Positions 1 through 14,074 of a stretch of DNA of 64,000 nucleotides are shown one piece after another (within the stretch, counting starts at the first letter, position 1; the number at the start of each line of letters is the position of its first letter). The DNA is taken from the NCBI GenBank assembly GCA_000149265.1, contig CH002893.1, forward strand, positions 180,834 through 244,833, written 5' to 3'. The position numbers and the translations under genes are program-made. Source of the DNA: Ciona savignyi. Taxonomy: Eukaryota > Chordata > Ascidiacea > Phlebobranchia > Cionidae. The notes beneath the pieces were generated by a model. It ran no database searches. It saw nothing but the letters and a program-made list of their open reading frames with translations, and was not told where the DNA came from.

Positions 1-3000
1 AACATTTTCTTTATGACTTCAGCGAAAAGTTTGAGGTTTATGTAAAAACATGTTGGGATAGAAGCTGGTAATTTGGTAATATAGGTTGCTCCTTTTAAGG
101 GTGTGCGAGAACGAAGTTATGGGAATCTCGGAGCATTCGTGCGAAAACTGCGTGATCGTGAGGTGAATACAGCTATGGTAATATAATGTAGGTAATAGAA
201 ATGTTAATTCGGTTGTTATGCTTCGCCATTGTATTATAGACTAAGCATCGTCCCCGTAGTACAATTAATATTAACTTGTGAACTCGTTTTGTTAAAACGG
301 GTCAACGGTTTTAAGCTAAATCGCCAAAAAAGGGTCCATGGCCCCCAAAAGGTTGGGTCCACTGATTTAACCGTTAAGCACCTTAAAACGAATCAAAAGT
401 ATTTGCGGTTACAAGTGCTTTCATGCGCTGAACCCCATGGAATGTTTGCAGAGAAATGGACCGGTTTTAAAGCGGCGTTAAACTTCTCTCCTTTCCCGGT
501 CGTGTGGTGCATGTCAGCGACTCATGGATCACGGTACACCATCCGTGACTAAACATGTAAACGTTGCCCAGAAAACGCGAAAGTGAGGACCCGGTTGAAG
601 AGGCCAAAAGGCTTGGTCGTCGCCGCTTGGTCGAGGCGAAGAGTGTTTCAAGCGACTAGCACTTCACAAGGTGCCTGTCATTCTAAATATATTGCCTTTG
701 CTGTGGTTTTAACTCGCTGACCAGTGTGTCTCGATCTAAGTGGTGGTTATACATGTTAAAGTGTCTTTGCGCTGAAACTCAATTTAACGACACCACATAA
801 GGCGTGATGATCCCAAGTGTAGCTGTATATAGGGACCAAACTGTTAACCGCAATCTATACATCATGTAAGTGGGTCATTTGTTAAGGTGCCAAGCTACAG
901 TGGAAAATGTTAACATAGTTTATGCCCGTAAAAAGCGATAGAATTTAGGTCGCCAAATGAAATCTTTCACACTTCGTTATCGTCTGAACGCTGGTTGGTG
1001 CCAGGGTTCTGCTTACGTCTGCCGTTAGGCATATCTAGGCGTTTGCTATTGCCTCCCCCAAAACTGAAAAGTTACTTCTAAAATTGACAAAATAAGATAA
1101 TTGACTTTTCGCAAACAAACTAATTCAATTTCCCGCTCGTGGCTCGCTTTTATTGACTTACCCGGTTAGCTAGAGATGAACGGAATGCAAACCATGCACA
1201 CATTACTGCAGGTTAACCACGGGCCATCTGCAAAATGTAATATCCGATTTGGCCATTATTTCCATTATCATTATTGGCACTAGAGAAACGTATAGTTCTA
1301 TTGCAAACGACGTGCTGTTGATTGACAGGCCATTGTGCCACTGGGAATCACTTGGATAGATCAAACCTTAGATTCTAGAAAGCCTCGGAACTTATTGCAG
1401 CAAGCTTGCAAACATATTTGGGAGATACACACGAAACGGCAAGCCCAGTTTTGTAACTATAAGAGTACAACAAGCGTTCAGTAGCCTACGTTTTCAAACT
1501 ATTTTAACAAACTTCAATTTTTGCAATATCTAACATAATTTTTTCTATAAAATTGTGACAATAAAATTAAAGAGTTGACCCGAAACAGACAGTCTTCGTT
1601 AAAAATTAAGAGTGTACTGCATCAGACTGAACCCGTTGAATTAGTACTTCTAAAAGTTTAGTATTACGTGATACCATAATGGCGAAACCGACCACTTATT
1701 ATATCTCGTTTATTCATAGTAAGTCGTTATAAAACACAAAATCGGGTATCACCTGCACTATCCGTGTGTTGTAATACATCTGTTGATCCTGTGTTGACAC
1801 ATTGCTTTATATATTGTTAATAAGATATCCCATTTATCAAACGGAATACGCCATAATACAACATGCCTTTGCGATTGTAATTTCATTTCCGATAACCGGC
1901 TACTCTGCCAAGTTGCAACGTATAAAACTGACAAAGATATTTAATGACACAGCATCTGGCGTTCATGGATGGCATATTTAATTATGATATATAAAAATTC
2001 GTATAAAATATTGGCTGTTAAATAACACCCACAAGCTGTAATGCTTGTCCAGCTGCGTACTTCGCCAAACTATTTTTACAACTTTATTATAAAAAGATTA
2101 CATTTCGTCAGGAACAGCCCGCGGAAGTATTAACGCACTTGTGCAAATACCAAACGCGTGTGCTCAACACATACCTAAGTGCCAAAAAGCGAGACGTAGT
2201 TTTATTATAAAAATTATATCTTCGTGAAATTAAATTAAATGCTCATTGGAATGTGTGGTATCTTAAAATTAATACCAGTTTGTAGAGTAAACGCCATATT
2301 TTTACGAGTTTCAGATAATTTAAAAACACATATTTGCCCCCCAGCGCAATATGCGTCCATAAAATACAAGAAGCTACTGCATAACTTCTCCCCGTAACTG
2401 CGCCGTAAATTAGACCAGCGATTACCAGAAATGCGTTGGCTGATATCGGTTGGATTCCGATCTCCGAATAACATATACACGTAGCCTCTGGGCGATCTCT
2501 ATTACACATAAACGTAACGCTTTCGTTAAGAAATGGTGTGTGACTTAATTTCACACAGAATCGCAACTCCAGTTGCAGAACAGATAATGTGTTGCACCGT
2601 TCGAAAATCACCCAATACCATTTTATTAAAGATGTGGTTATCCTTAGTCCAGATGACAATTATAGAAATTCACACAAGATTTAAAAAGTTTATATTTCTT
2701 ACGGTTATTATACTATAAGGTGATTGATCAGAAACAATTTTCATCTAAAGTCAATTAATTAAAAATTATAACCCCATGCACCAAATTTTAATGAATGTTT
2801 AGTTTGCACCGTAACTTGATTTTAATAGAGTCTAATGGTGAAGAGAAACTCAATAAAGATATTTTCTTGCGGGTTTATTGCGAAAACGTGTTCCGTGTTT
2901 CTTTTGTTTTAATTTCTCCTATGGGTATACACCCCGTTTCGTAACAAGAAAATACGCCCGGCGTGGCCTTTTATTCATCGGACAAGTTAAATTCGAATGA

Positions 3001-3497
3001 CCAATTAAGCAGCAACGCCTTGATTGCTTAACCTAGAATCGTGCCCACTTTAACGCCTACGGCTGAGAGTTGTGCCATAAATTAGGCTCACTTGCGCATA
3101 TTAACGTCACAACGGTAACGCACCGCCCAGTGATAGCTTACTTAAGTTACCCGGGCAGTTTGGATTTGTATTTCATTCGTAGAGATACATTGAACGAGAA
3201 CGAGTACCGCTTAAAATTAGTAGTCGATATTTAAAACGGAGCTTTGATGACTTTGCCTGGTAAATATTTAGCGCATCAATCTGACATTAATGTCACCGAC
3301 TTCGAGTTGCAACACGGTAACATAATAGGAGAGTTGGGCGCTGAAGAAGGAAGAAGTGTGGCGTACAAGGCCGGACCCAAGGGAATGAGATTTAGTTTTG
3401 CGTTAGCAGGGTCAATGTACAGTGTAACTTAACGCTAATCATTATTTTCTGTCGATAGGTTATCTAACCGCAATCTGAACTGGTAAATAGAACTTAA
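1..3497. other. Gene-poor flank upstream of the GDF8/11-like gene
   Basis: I see no supportable coding exon here on either strand. The longest open frames (for example 229-552 + and 2243-2659 -) have low-complexity or random composition, no recognisable domain and no convincing splice borders. The promoter and 5' UTR of the gene starting at 3498 should lie at the right end. There is a TATTTAAAA-like stretch near 3229, but I cannot assign it a role. Confidence 0.6.
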
Positions 3498-6346
3498 ATG
3501 GCTCAAATGACAAAAAGAAGTTCAAGAATGTCAAAAAGGAAGTCGGTTTGCATTGTACTTTGTTTCTTCGCTTGCTTTATTATAGACACAAAGGCGACGA
3601 AGCGCCAAGTTTTATTAAGTTCGGGAAATTCAGACCACGATAAAAACGGAAGAAATCGTATAGAAGGGTCGATAGACCAACTTGATTATGATAGTAGAGC
3701 ATCAACAGAACATGATATCGATGTACATGGGCCGAACACGTTAGCTCGCTCGAGGAATAGCAAGCAGCAAAGGAACGCGACTTTAAATGAACAAACAAGA
3801 ATAACACAAGACAGGAATACTATACCAGTACATATCGAAAGTGTTGAAGAGATTGCGGATCAGGAACGACGGCTTGAAATAACACAGCAGGGGTCTTCCT
3901 GCGGTCGACATAAAATTTGCCAACAACGTGAAGAAATGAAGTCGTTGAGAGTTGAAATGATCAAACAAAATTTGCTGACAAAGTTAAAAATGTCCGCCCC
4001 GCCAAATATTACCAGACCACCGCTGACGGAAAATTCGGCGCCCATACTTGAGCTGATGCGACGTTATGCCATCGATGTGGAACAGGGAGTCACGGAACTT
4101 GATTCAGAAGAGGAATACGTCGACAGCGAGCGGGTTATTTTACCTGCGAAACCACGTAAGTAGATCTATGAAAAATTGTAATATAATTTTACCTACTATC
4201 AGTTCGGGTTTCAAACTTACCGTCGTAGCTTAAATTTAAAAAGTAATACAAAAAATACAAAAGAAATACGTTGGCTAAGGTATGAAAATCACATTATAAA
4301 TATGTGCGTTTATTCTTATCAAGCTTCCTCATGGGTACAGACAGTAACAGTATCCCGTTCCCTCGCGTACTGTTTACGGTACTGCGAGCCAAGTTGTGCA
4401 TTAGCCTTGGGCATTTTTAATAGTGACGAAGAAACATATTTTATGTGATATATCTTAGATTGGTAGCGAGCTAAACCTGACTGTGGGCAATATTTCTAAC
4501 ACGTTGGCGTTATGAGGTACAATCCACAAAATAACACATCAGTATTTCGAACTACGAATGTTTCATAAAATTACATTATTAACAGCGGTATATTTGACTA
4601 TTTTTTGACACCCGATAAAAAAAGGAAATGTGTGGTACAGTAGAGCTATATTTTAACAATTATTTACTTTATAATAGTCTAAATAATTACATTAAAATGT
4701 GTGTATAAATATGCGTTAATTTTCTTTTTTTTAATTTTTACTGGTACATAACACGTGTTGGACCATTTAATTGCGGTTTTGAAAACCAGTGTGCAGTCTT
4801 TAATATTTTGCTTATGTAACTACACGTAGTCTTTAAGTACTTGGCTCACAACACAGGCCAATTACTCGATTATTAAAAGTATAAACCGGGTGTTGGTTTA
4901 TAGCTGCTGGCTGGGGAGTTTCTAACGCGAATCCCGTACATACAACATCACAGTGATAAGATCTTTTGCAATTATTTCTTTTTTACATGTACAATAGACT
5001 GTGACTGCAGTCATGTTACATACGATTAAAATTGCTTGACATCATATATCGTTTTGTTGCTATGTGATTACAGGAAATATCGTGTGATTAAACTTCAATA
5101 TTGTAACTCATTACAAAGAGTAATTATGTTTAATCGCAACTATAGAAACACTTTATCTTAATTGTAAACAATTAATTTATTCAGATTAAAAAACTAAAAC
5201 AAAATTAATTTTTGCAGTGCCATTTGAATCAAGTTTTTCTGGAGCAAGCTACTTTAACTTTTCGGAGCAACAACGAAGCTATTCAGTTCATTCTGCCTTC
5301 CTTAACTTTTATGTGCAACCGGTCAACACAACGAGAACCTCGGCGCTCATTCAACTGCAGCGGTACGTCAGGAGGCCGATGTCACAATTTCCTCCGCGTG
5401 CAGTTGGTATCCGTTTCATCCGGATCAGCATCAACAACTCTTCCCAAGGTTCCTACCGGAAGATTCGAGTAACTGGTTTGGCAACTGGCTGGCTTGACCG
5501 CCCGTCCACAAATCTTGGCATCAACATAATATCAACAAATGTACCCAATCTCATTATGACTCAATCGCGCAACGGGGTACACAACAATGTAAGTTCCAGT
5601 TCGTATTGACATTGCAACAAGTCTAAAGTACGCATTGGGCAATACTTAGGATAACTAATAAGCACTTTAAACATAAATTACACGTAGCGTGCGAACTTCA
5701 GTCAGTTCATGGCCGAATGCAAACAAAATGGTCGAACCCGATGGGTTGCCCATCATTCACTATGGTGTGACGCGTGTGCTATAGCAAATACTTTCGTTGA
5801 GGTAACACCTGAATCGACTGTAACACCTGAACTGACTTAAATTTAATTCCGTGACACAAGGTTTAATCTTTTACATTTTCAATCAAAACATGCATTTTTA
5901 GTGTACATCATTTAAAATTATGTAACGTCAAATTATTTTTTTCTCAGAAGCCTTTTCTTGATGTTAAATTAGTTCAACGAGCAAGGCATAGGAGAAGAAG
6001 AAGTGCGGCAGAAGGCTTGCGGTGTGACGCAAACTCAACCGAAACCAGATGTTGTCGATACGATTTGGACGTTGATTTTGTATCAGTTGGATGGGACTGG
6101 ATTATCTTCCCCCGGAACTACAACGCTCGCTACTGTGCGGGAGAATGCGGGTATTTACAGCTTTCCGACACTCGAAAACAGCTTATTCGGCACCTGGGAA
6201 ATACAGCTCAAATGCCTGCGACCGTAAAGAACTGTTGCGTCGGTAAAAGAATGGTACCAATATCGATGCTGTACTACGACAACGAGGGCAATATAATCTA
6301 CAGTAAAGTGCCGGACATGGAAATAATAAAATGCGCATGCTTGTAG
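3498..6346 (+). CDS. GDF8/11: GDF8/GDF11 (myostatin-type) TGF-beta ligand, complete, 3 exons
   Basis: Secreted TGF-beta superfamily precursor. Vertebrate relatives signal through activin type II receptors and SMAD2/3 and limit muscle or axial growth. Exons: 3498-4155, 5218-5588, 5948-6346; phases (1, then 0) and GT/AG borders agree throughout, giving 475 residues (vertebrate myostatin is about 375). Residues 17-29 form a hydrophobic signal core. The propeptide holds the family blocks KQNLLTKLKMSAPPNITRP and VTGLATGWL. A furin site, RHRRRR before Ser362, releases a 114-residue ligand. The ligand has nine cysteines, including RCCRYDLDVDF and GWDWIIFPRNYNARYCAGEC, ending KCACL, as in GDF8/11. 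The first Met is used here; Met11 (3528) would place the signal core closer to the N terminus and is possible. The extra length is mostly in exon 1, before the conserved propeptide blocks. Subfamily identity is confident; ortholog naming is inference. Confidence 0.95.
5989..6006 (+). other. Furin/proprotein convertase cleavage site of the GDF8/11-like precursor
   Basis: The codons read HRRRRS, preceded by an Arg-Ala-Arg. This sits just before the first ligand cysteine block and matches the RSRR/RXXR processing position of myostatin and GDF11. Cleavage after the last Arg separates propeptide from mature dimer-forming ligand. Confidence 0.85.
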
Positions 6347-9300
6347 GGGCTGAATCCCCAGCGCCGCAGCGCTTGCTGCTCAATAAGGGGTGACATGGTG
6401 CAGCGTGCAGATACGCTAAGCATTTTGCAGTCCAAATCTAAAGCGACTGCATGGATATCTTAACGGGAAAATAATGTGAATTTAAACAAGGTGAAACATT
6501 CACAATACATTTGGTAATGTTTTTTTTCTAACAATTTTGTCTTACACAAACATGACTCATCGCTTTTGAGCGTGGCGATCATCTATCTACTAGAATGCTG
6601 TGAAAACAGTATTATCATAACATTAATTAATTCATTAAACTAATGACATTCCAGACTTAAACTGACAAATCTCAGCATATTCATTAAAAGAGATTTTACG
6701 TATATGATAACACAGCACGCAATGCACATAACGAGTAAAACGACAGTGCCTTTATTCCTGGCCATCCCTTCCCTTTACCGTTCATCATTTATATACTATA
6801 TTCGTTCTTCCCAAGTGAGGATAACCTTACTGTGAATCAATGCGAAGTCCCGTGCTATGCAAGTTATAACCTAGTATACTAAGTGCTATTTTGTCAGTAT
6901 ACTCAATCATTTTTGTTTAATGTAACCAGACGTAAAAAAGTGAAAACAAACGATTTTAAGAAACGATATTTCCTTTTTGTCTCGTACAATATCCCCTTAT
7001 AGTTTTTTCAACCGGTGTTATATACACAAAAAAGATAAAATGGGTTATCTTCGCACGATACTGCTTAAATTTCCTGTTGTATATTAATTGTTATTTATTT
7101 ATTAAAAGCTTCTCGTATGATATAACCTATATATTGTACTTGCATTGTTGCACTGTATATCAAGCTTGTACAGTTGCACAAAGAATACCGAAACGTAGTA
7201 GTTTTAAGTTACCAGAGCTATTTCTGGCAAACTTCCAACCACAAATTTTACGTTGTAAATTTACATTAATTACTGGTACGTAATTCAATATTGTGCAGTT
7301 CTCTACGCCAAAAGTTCAATAATATTTTACTTTTGTTATTGTTTATCGTTCGTTTACATCATTAAATTTTCTAACTTTACCCAGACTTTAATTGCAACAC
7401 ATCTTTAATAGAAAATGCTAGATAGATTATAGTATTACAAAACGGAGGTATGCCTATTCATTATCTTAAAGATTGAAATTACTTTTAAATGTTAAATTGC
7501 ACGTCCTAAAAATTGGTAAAGCGGTATCCGACTGTGGCGTACCTTTAAGATAAGGAAAAATGTTTATTTAGGGTAAAGGCATTCGTTTTAGATAAAGATA
7601 AAATGACATGTCTGCACCGCAGACGGAAATGGTTCATTCACGTATCCACTGTCTTACATCATTGGATGAAAATCTCCTCTGTTTAGAGTAATAAGAACGT
7701 GGAGAACTAATTAGTGAGAAAGTATAGAGATCACTGTTAAAATGAGCAGTTTGCTGCCCACTTATAGGTAATTTTAATTGTGCCATGATACCATGTGTTT
7801 AAATTGTAAAGCAGGAAAATAATTATAAGAAATTGAAAGTTCACCGGTGTAATGCTAACTATATGAGAACAAATTGAGGAAGTTGCTCATTATTTCCCGC
7901 GGTTCGTGAGATGGCAGATAGACAAGTAAAGGCACACAGATTCGCTTATGATTAAACGATGTAAACTATTTAAACTCAGTTTCAAAGACTGCCAACTACA
8001 TAATGTAATTTTCAACAAATAAAACTTTGCCTGCCATTGATCGTTCTACTTGTCTTTCTCAAGCCAGTGTTACAATCTTTCTATGTGGCAACATACCTAG
8101 CTACTTAAAGATTAATGGAATGTAATTTTTCAAGTTTTGTTCACGCCCGCTGCCAAATTTAAATTAATCGAACCGTAAGATGCCAGCACGAACTGCTGTA
8201 AATACGATAGGCTTGTCGAAACCTTGACGTCGATTTATGCACATTTGACATATAGTGCTCCTACACGATAATAAAAGAACTTTTAAATAACATACCTTAT
8301 TGTCCATTTAAAATTAATGTTAATAACAGTTAACGACCTAAACAAACAGATATGTCAGTATATCATACAACAGAGCCCATTAAATAAGGTTGGTATGCGC
8401 AACAGTTATATTTCTCTGACACCTTCCTCAGTCAAACAACTGCATAACAAAAGACATTTGACAAATTTGCTAACTGGTATCCTATGATCAGGACATAATA
8501 CATTACTAAGAAGCACCAACAAGCTAAATGCCTTTCTGTACACTGCTTAAGCTTAACCATAAATCCAATTACTTGCTGGAGTACATTTATGATGTAACAA
8601 TCAAAAAAATTCTGGTTTTCAACCCTTGTTTTAACAATGACGGCACAATTGACATAAAAATGGTATTTATTTTTATTTAAACACATTTTTACTGTAAAGT
8701 TTGACTGAAGCTTTTGTGAAATACTAATAATTATACAAAGCATACCTGTAGCATGTTTTTTGCGAAAATTGACAATATTCTGTACATAAAATTTTAACCT
8801 TGTTAAATAAACTAAGCAACATATGTTTACACAACGTAAAATGCAATATTTGCAAAGAAAACGGTTCTGACATTTTTATTCAAGGAAATTGCATGCATGA
8901 ATTGCAAAAACATCATATTTAAAATGGCGCTAGGACATCCAATTTTGGTAATAAAACAGCATTCGTATGTCTGAAAGGAACCAACTATTCCTATGATTTA
9001 AATTAAACAATCTGATTGTCATTGTTTATACAAATGGTTTACAAACTTCACTTCTTGAAGATTTGACTCAAAGGTTGTGACCCCGTCTTAATAAGCCAGT
9101 TAATACTGTTGTAGTATAAGTTTATTTAAAAACGTAGAAAATCATCTTGTAGTTTACATAACAAAATTTGACTTCTGTCTGCACATACAAACCACCTCCC
9201 GAAAACCGTTTACGGTCAACTGAATCTCAATAGGCCTATCACTATTATAAGATATATTCCATCAAAAATTGTACGATTTTCTGAAATTAGCAATGTAGGC

Positions 9301-12300
9301 CTGTTAACCTTACCGGATTTTAATTTTGCCATGTATGGGTTGTCTGTTTTTTTTTATGGCGACGAATGCCTTGTAAAATATAGCAATTTTGCAATGCAAG
9401 GGATATGCATGTGCTTGGTGTGGTTAGACTAATTTGCTGTCCTGCAAGTGTTCTTTATTTAAAATATTTAACTGTATCTAATACAGCTACATAAAATGTA
9501 CATTTTCCTACTACTTGCAAAATTATATGTGACGCATTCATATACCAATCCAATAAACTCTGTTTCTATATAACACAATGTTGATATTTAAAATTAACTA
9601 TGTTGCCTATTGAAACAATAATATTTATCTTAGTAATTGGAAATTAATACTGTGCTGTAAATGCATTTACGTTAAAATACAAGTCTAAGTAATTAATATA
9701 ACACTCTGTTGATATTGCTTTGGTCACATTGTAACGAAGATCCAATAGGATTGTATATGTTCCGGTACCGGTTTGTTTTAACAAAATGGCGAAAAAGCTT
9801 AGAACTGGTTTGGTGAAATTCAAGTCGTTAGATCATATAGTGAAACTTTAATTTTAAAGCGGTATTAGTTAACCGGGTTATTGTTCAATATGAATGTTAT
9901 TTTTACCTGAGCTGTTGCGCGCCCACATGCGATCAAGCGGAATGGTTCCATTTTTATCCTCGGGAAAAAACCTACCGGCGGTTTATCGCTACGTCGAGAA
10001 GCAATGCAAGCGTAACATTACATTTTATGAATATTCGGAAGCTGTTAGCTTCACAGGAGCTTGAAGTACACTTGTACCCTACCCCAACCGATCTTGTATT
10101 TGCTTTCATCAAAAGACGATTAGCATATCGCAAAATTTAATTTAAATTAAATTAAATATATATATATACATTAACTTTAACAAAATATGCTTTGGATACC
10201 CAATATGTGATAAAGTTTACCCAAATTTGCAAAAAAAAAATTTGCTAAAAGTTGCAGGATCGAATGAAATGTCCGGAAATACCACCACAAAGCTTTTTCG
10301 ACACCCTTCGTTTCATATTGCAAATGTTCAAGTAATTGGGCGAGATTAGGTTAGGCAAGGGCCAAGGCTTCTTTAGAGCACGATCCTGGTATCATGGGCC
10401 TTCTGAAGTGGTCTAAACTCATCCATATAATTTATAAGAGCAGCTCTAACAAGCACGTGTTTAGACAAAACATTACCGTTTTGGCTTTCACAAGAAATGA
10501 GCAGAAGAGGACAGAGGTAAATTTCTTATACCAGATGTTTTTGATGCCAGGTTTGCGAACCGGTGAACAAATGAACCATATTAACCACCGCGACATCTTA
10601 TTTCTCGGCATTGCGCTTTGCTTATGGCATTGGAAGTCAATTCGATTACGTAATTCGTTTACCAGGGTCGTGGGAAAGAAGACGCTTATAATAAAAATTG
10701 TCCTGTGGTCCGTTTTGTTTGTGCGTTTAATTTTTAATTAACGGCTAATGTGATGTGCATAGCTATTTGTGATGGCCATTATTGTAATGCAACATTGCAT
10801 GAACTTACAATTTCTCTACCATAAGAATAACACAAAATGACCCTTCTCACCCCCGCAAAAAAGACTTAAATATAAATATTCCATCCACCCCTATTCTCCC
10901 CACCAAAACATAAAATAAAGCAAAATAGAAGGCCTATAGTTATCGAATTATATTTTAGTGCTGTTTACATTGTAAATATAATACAGCTAACAATGAAACC
11001 AATTGTTATCTTAAAAACTAGAATAGTTAGTGAAAGCTGCGTAATATTATGCACGCACCGACGAACGCCGAAAATTCTGCTCGGATGCGGTTACCAATTT
11101 GAATGAATAGATGTATATAGAACACAGCTAGCAAGCTTTGGGCAAGAATCAGCTGATTGGTCACTAGTGTCCAGCACTAAATCATCATGTCAAACGCGCC
11201 CAAGCCGCCAAACGGGCACCGCACGCGTAATTGGACGCAGCGTGCAAACCGTACAAACAATCGCACGTGTACTTCTTCAGATTAACTGCCGTGTCAGCTA
11301 TGATTAGAAGGGGCAAGAAACACTCGGGGTTGGGTTACAGGCACAGGAAGGGAGCTGCTTAGATTTCGCTAACAGAAGCGACCTCATTTGCGGAAGAGAT
11401 GCACGAACGCACAACAGTTCGGCAATTATTTGCTTCCTTTTACCAGGGTCTCACGAATATCATTCTCGCTTAATTATAAAAAAATCGTAGTGACTTCCAC
11501 TAACTTTTTTCCATGTTTGCTTCGTTTTGAGCATCCTCCGCGCAAAAATTTCGGTCATATATATAATAAACCGTGGGTCCGAATTTTAGTGCGAAAAGGT
11601 CTTCGGTTCAAATGAAGGGCACAACCTTTTTCTACCTCCGCTTTATGTGGGATTGGAATTCTGTAAGTAACATGAAAGAGCTGGACACTAAGTTGTAAAT
11701 CTTGTCAACCAGTTTTGATTGTATTAAAAATGACTCATGCACTGATTACAAGTTTATTTTTAATTGTTCCTTCTTATCGAATAAATCATCATGGTTACGC
11801 TTATTGTCCACGACAGCCATGTATACCTGACCCAACCGCAAGTTATTACTCATCCCACCCAATCATAGGAATGTTTACGCCGACGCATTGGTCGATTTCA
11901 CAGTAAAACCAACCGGTCAAACAAGTGTTTTAATCATTGCCGAACGTGGGCGGATGCAATCTGCACGATATACAAAAAATCGTTTGGTAAGTCCCGCAAC
12001 ATTCGCACATGTTTTACCCTTTAGCTCCATCAGGCGATAAAAAATTCTTACACGAAATTAGTTTATATGTCATTATTTGTTTCAATGATAAATAGATAAA
12101 GTTACGCCAGATAAAACTGTTAAGAAAAATCAATAGAAGGAAAAAACTACACTTGTATATTGTGTTGCATTTATTTTTTATCATGTTACGATTTAAGCAA
12201 GATTCCAATATATATGTAATGTTTTGTATTAATAAGATGGTGATATATTTTATAATATTTACCAGTAAACTATAGGCTTATCCTTAAACAGGCCTGGAAT

Positions 12301-12910
12301 ATATGTCATGTTTACAGAAAATATAATCTGTGAAAAACGCTTAAGCCTATACACAGCGTTAATCCTTCGAAAGTCGTAATTAATAAGCACGTGATGGGCA
12401 GTTCTCTGTAAATGAGCGTTTATTCGTTAATCATGATTTGTATTGCCACAGAGTCATAGTCTAAGTTATTAAATTAGTCTGGGTTTGGTCGGATATTTTA
12501 TGATAAAATTTCCAAGTTTAACTTTAGCTGAGTATAATGAGCCATCTGGAGGAAATGCCCAATGCACCGCCGCCGGGGAAATTCTTCAACTGTTTAATCC
12601 CACGTCAAATGAGAGGCTATACCCTTTTGAACTCTTCAAGCTCATCAGAAATATTCTGAAATTTTCGTCACAATCTTTCTCCGATAAAGTTGCGCAAGAA
12701 TAAAAAACGTGGGAATATTTAAACTAAATTCGAAATAACAATGTTTATTCATTATCTATCAACAGCTAGAATGGGATACATTTTTATTGCCGTGAATGGG
12801 AAAACGCAAGGAGTGTTTTGAAACGGACATTCGTGAGATTATCTCGGGTATGAGCAAGGGAACATTTTCACGCATGTGATGAGTTAACCTCTCACTAACT
12901 CATCAAGCTG

Positions 12911-13020
12911 TATGGGCGTGTGTCCGAATGGTTAACGCGACCGATACATATACCGACTCTTATACAAAAAAGTGTCCCAGTAATGAGCCCATCATATGAA
13001 ATTTGGCACGGTAAAAAATA
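12911..13020 (+). repeat. SINE-B copy (tRNA-Ser/Leu-like)
   Basis: A roughly 105-bp unit: GTGTGTCCGAATGGTTAACG (box A-like), then CGATACATATACCGACTC, an A-rich middle, CCCATCAT, and a GGCACGGTAAAAA end. The box B region is decayed in this copy (ATGAAATTT where other copies have GGTTCGAA). The same unit recurs at 36430, 45012, 45130, 46433, 50851, 54671, 60022, 60104, 60299 and 60463. Confidence 0.8.
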
Positions 13021-13477
13021 ACTTATCAAGCTATTCAACTTTAGCTCACCAGGAAACCGCACGTACAATGACGACCATGTCATACTGCTACATTCCAACG
13101 ACAATATATTGTTATGTTTAATTTTATGGAAATAACTTAAAAATAAACAATGGCTTGTAACAATATCTATTTTACCACAAATTGCTTATTACCGTTTATA
13201 CAAAGTATTAAAGAACGAAACGGGGACGAATAAAGAATCTTCGTCATGGTACAGTGATACTCGACCGTCGTATTAACAACAAACACAGACGAACAAAGCT
13301 TTTGTTTTGATTGAATATTTTTTGTTCTAGTTCAAATATCTTTTATTTCCTGTATATTAATTAATATACTTAGCGGTAAAACCAAGATAGTCCGAATAAT
13401 ATTTTGTCGAAAAAATGTTTGGTGGCATTTAGGATAAGAAGGCACCAAACCAAGTTAACCCAAGGGTTTTATGTAGA

Positions 13478-14074
13478 ATAGGAATGGGAAGATATTCATG
13501 TTTATACTGGTGAAATTGGAAAACCAATGGGGTTAACACACGGGCAATCGTCAGATCACCTCGCGCCCAACGTCAGGTTACCGGAGATATTGCAGTGTGT
13601 TGTATATGATAGACATGTTTCTTTAATTTGGTAGAACCCATTAATCCCCTATTGGAAAGTTCGTTTTCTGTGCGCCGGATTTTTGCGCCAAAATTTTTTA
13701 ACCTACATTTTGCGCCATGCCAGTAATACTAATTTGCGCCACCACAAACAAAGTTGTATAATTTTTTAGTTAAAACTTTAAAAATATAAAACTTAAAGTG
13801 TCAAAAATACTGACATAAATGAAAGAAAGTGTAATCACGCCACGCCAGGATGATTTTTGGAGTTTTCTGCGCCAATACCCGAAAAAGTAGTTCGTTTGCC
13901 ACGCCAGATATATCCGGCGCATTATACGAACTTTCCAGTAAGGTATTAATCCACTGGGTTCACACAATGTCCGTTAAGTGGCTTGCCCAAGAACACAACC
14001 GACCGGCCAGCGACTAGTTTGTACCTGGAACTTTTCGGTTGAAAGACGTTGCACTAAACGTCCAGACTAACCGT
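13478..14074 (-). mobile_element. SINE-A copy interrupted by a nested MITE
   Basis: SINE-A is present on the minus strand. It starts at the tail (GATATTCATGTTTAT), passes the GGGTTAACACACGGGCAATC and GTAGAACCCATTAATCC blocks, and ends at the tRNA-like head (CCAGACTAACCG). It is split at 13645-13945 by another element. Removing that element and one TTAA restores the usual SINE order. Confidence 0.85.
13645..13945. mobile_element. 301-bp MITE with 19-bp terminal inverted repeats, inserted in SINE-A
   Basis: The left end, TCCCCTATTGGAAAGTTCG, and the reverse complement of the right end, TACCTTACTGGAAAGTTCG, match at 16 of 19 positions. The match resumes inside at GCGCCGGA. The element is flanked by TTAA on both sides (13641-13644 and 13946-13949), as in piggyBac-type insertion. 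An 8-bp ATTAATCC duplication (hAT-like) is an alternative reading of the same borders. It contains no long open frame, so it is non-autonomous. Confidence 0.8.

Noticed and set aside
229-552. 107-codon open frame near the left end
   Set aside because: Composition is unremarkable, there are no homologous blocks and no splice context that would join it to another exon.
10394-10741. 115-codon open frame in the gap between GDF8/11 and ATG9
   Set aside because: No domain, no signal or clear membrane pattern, and the length is within chance for an 8-kb stretch scanned in six frames.
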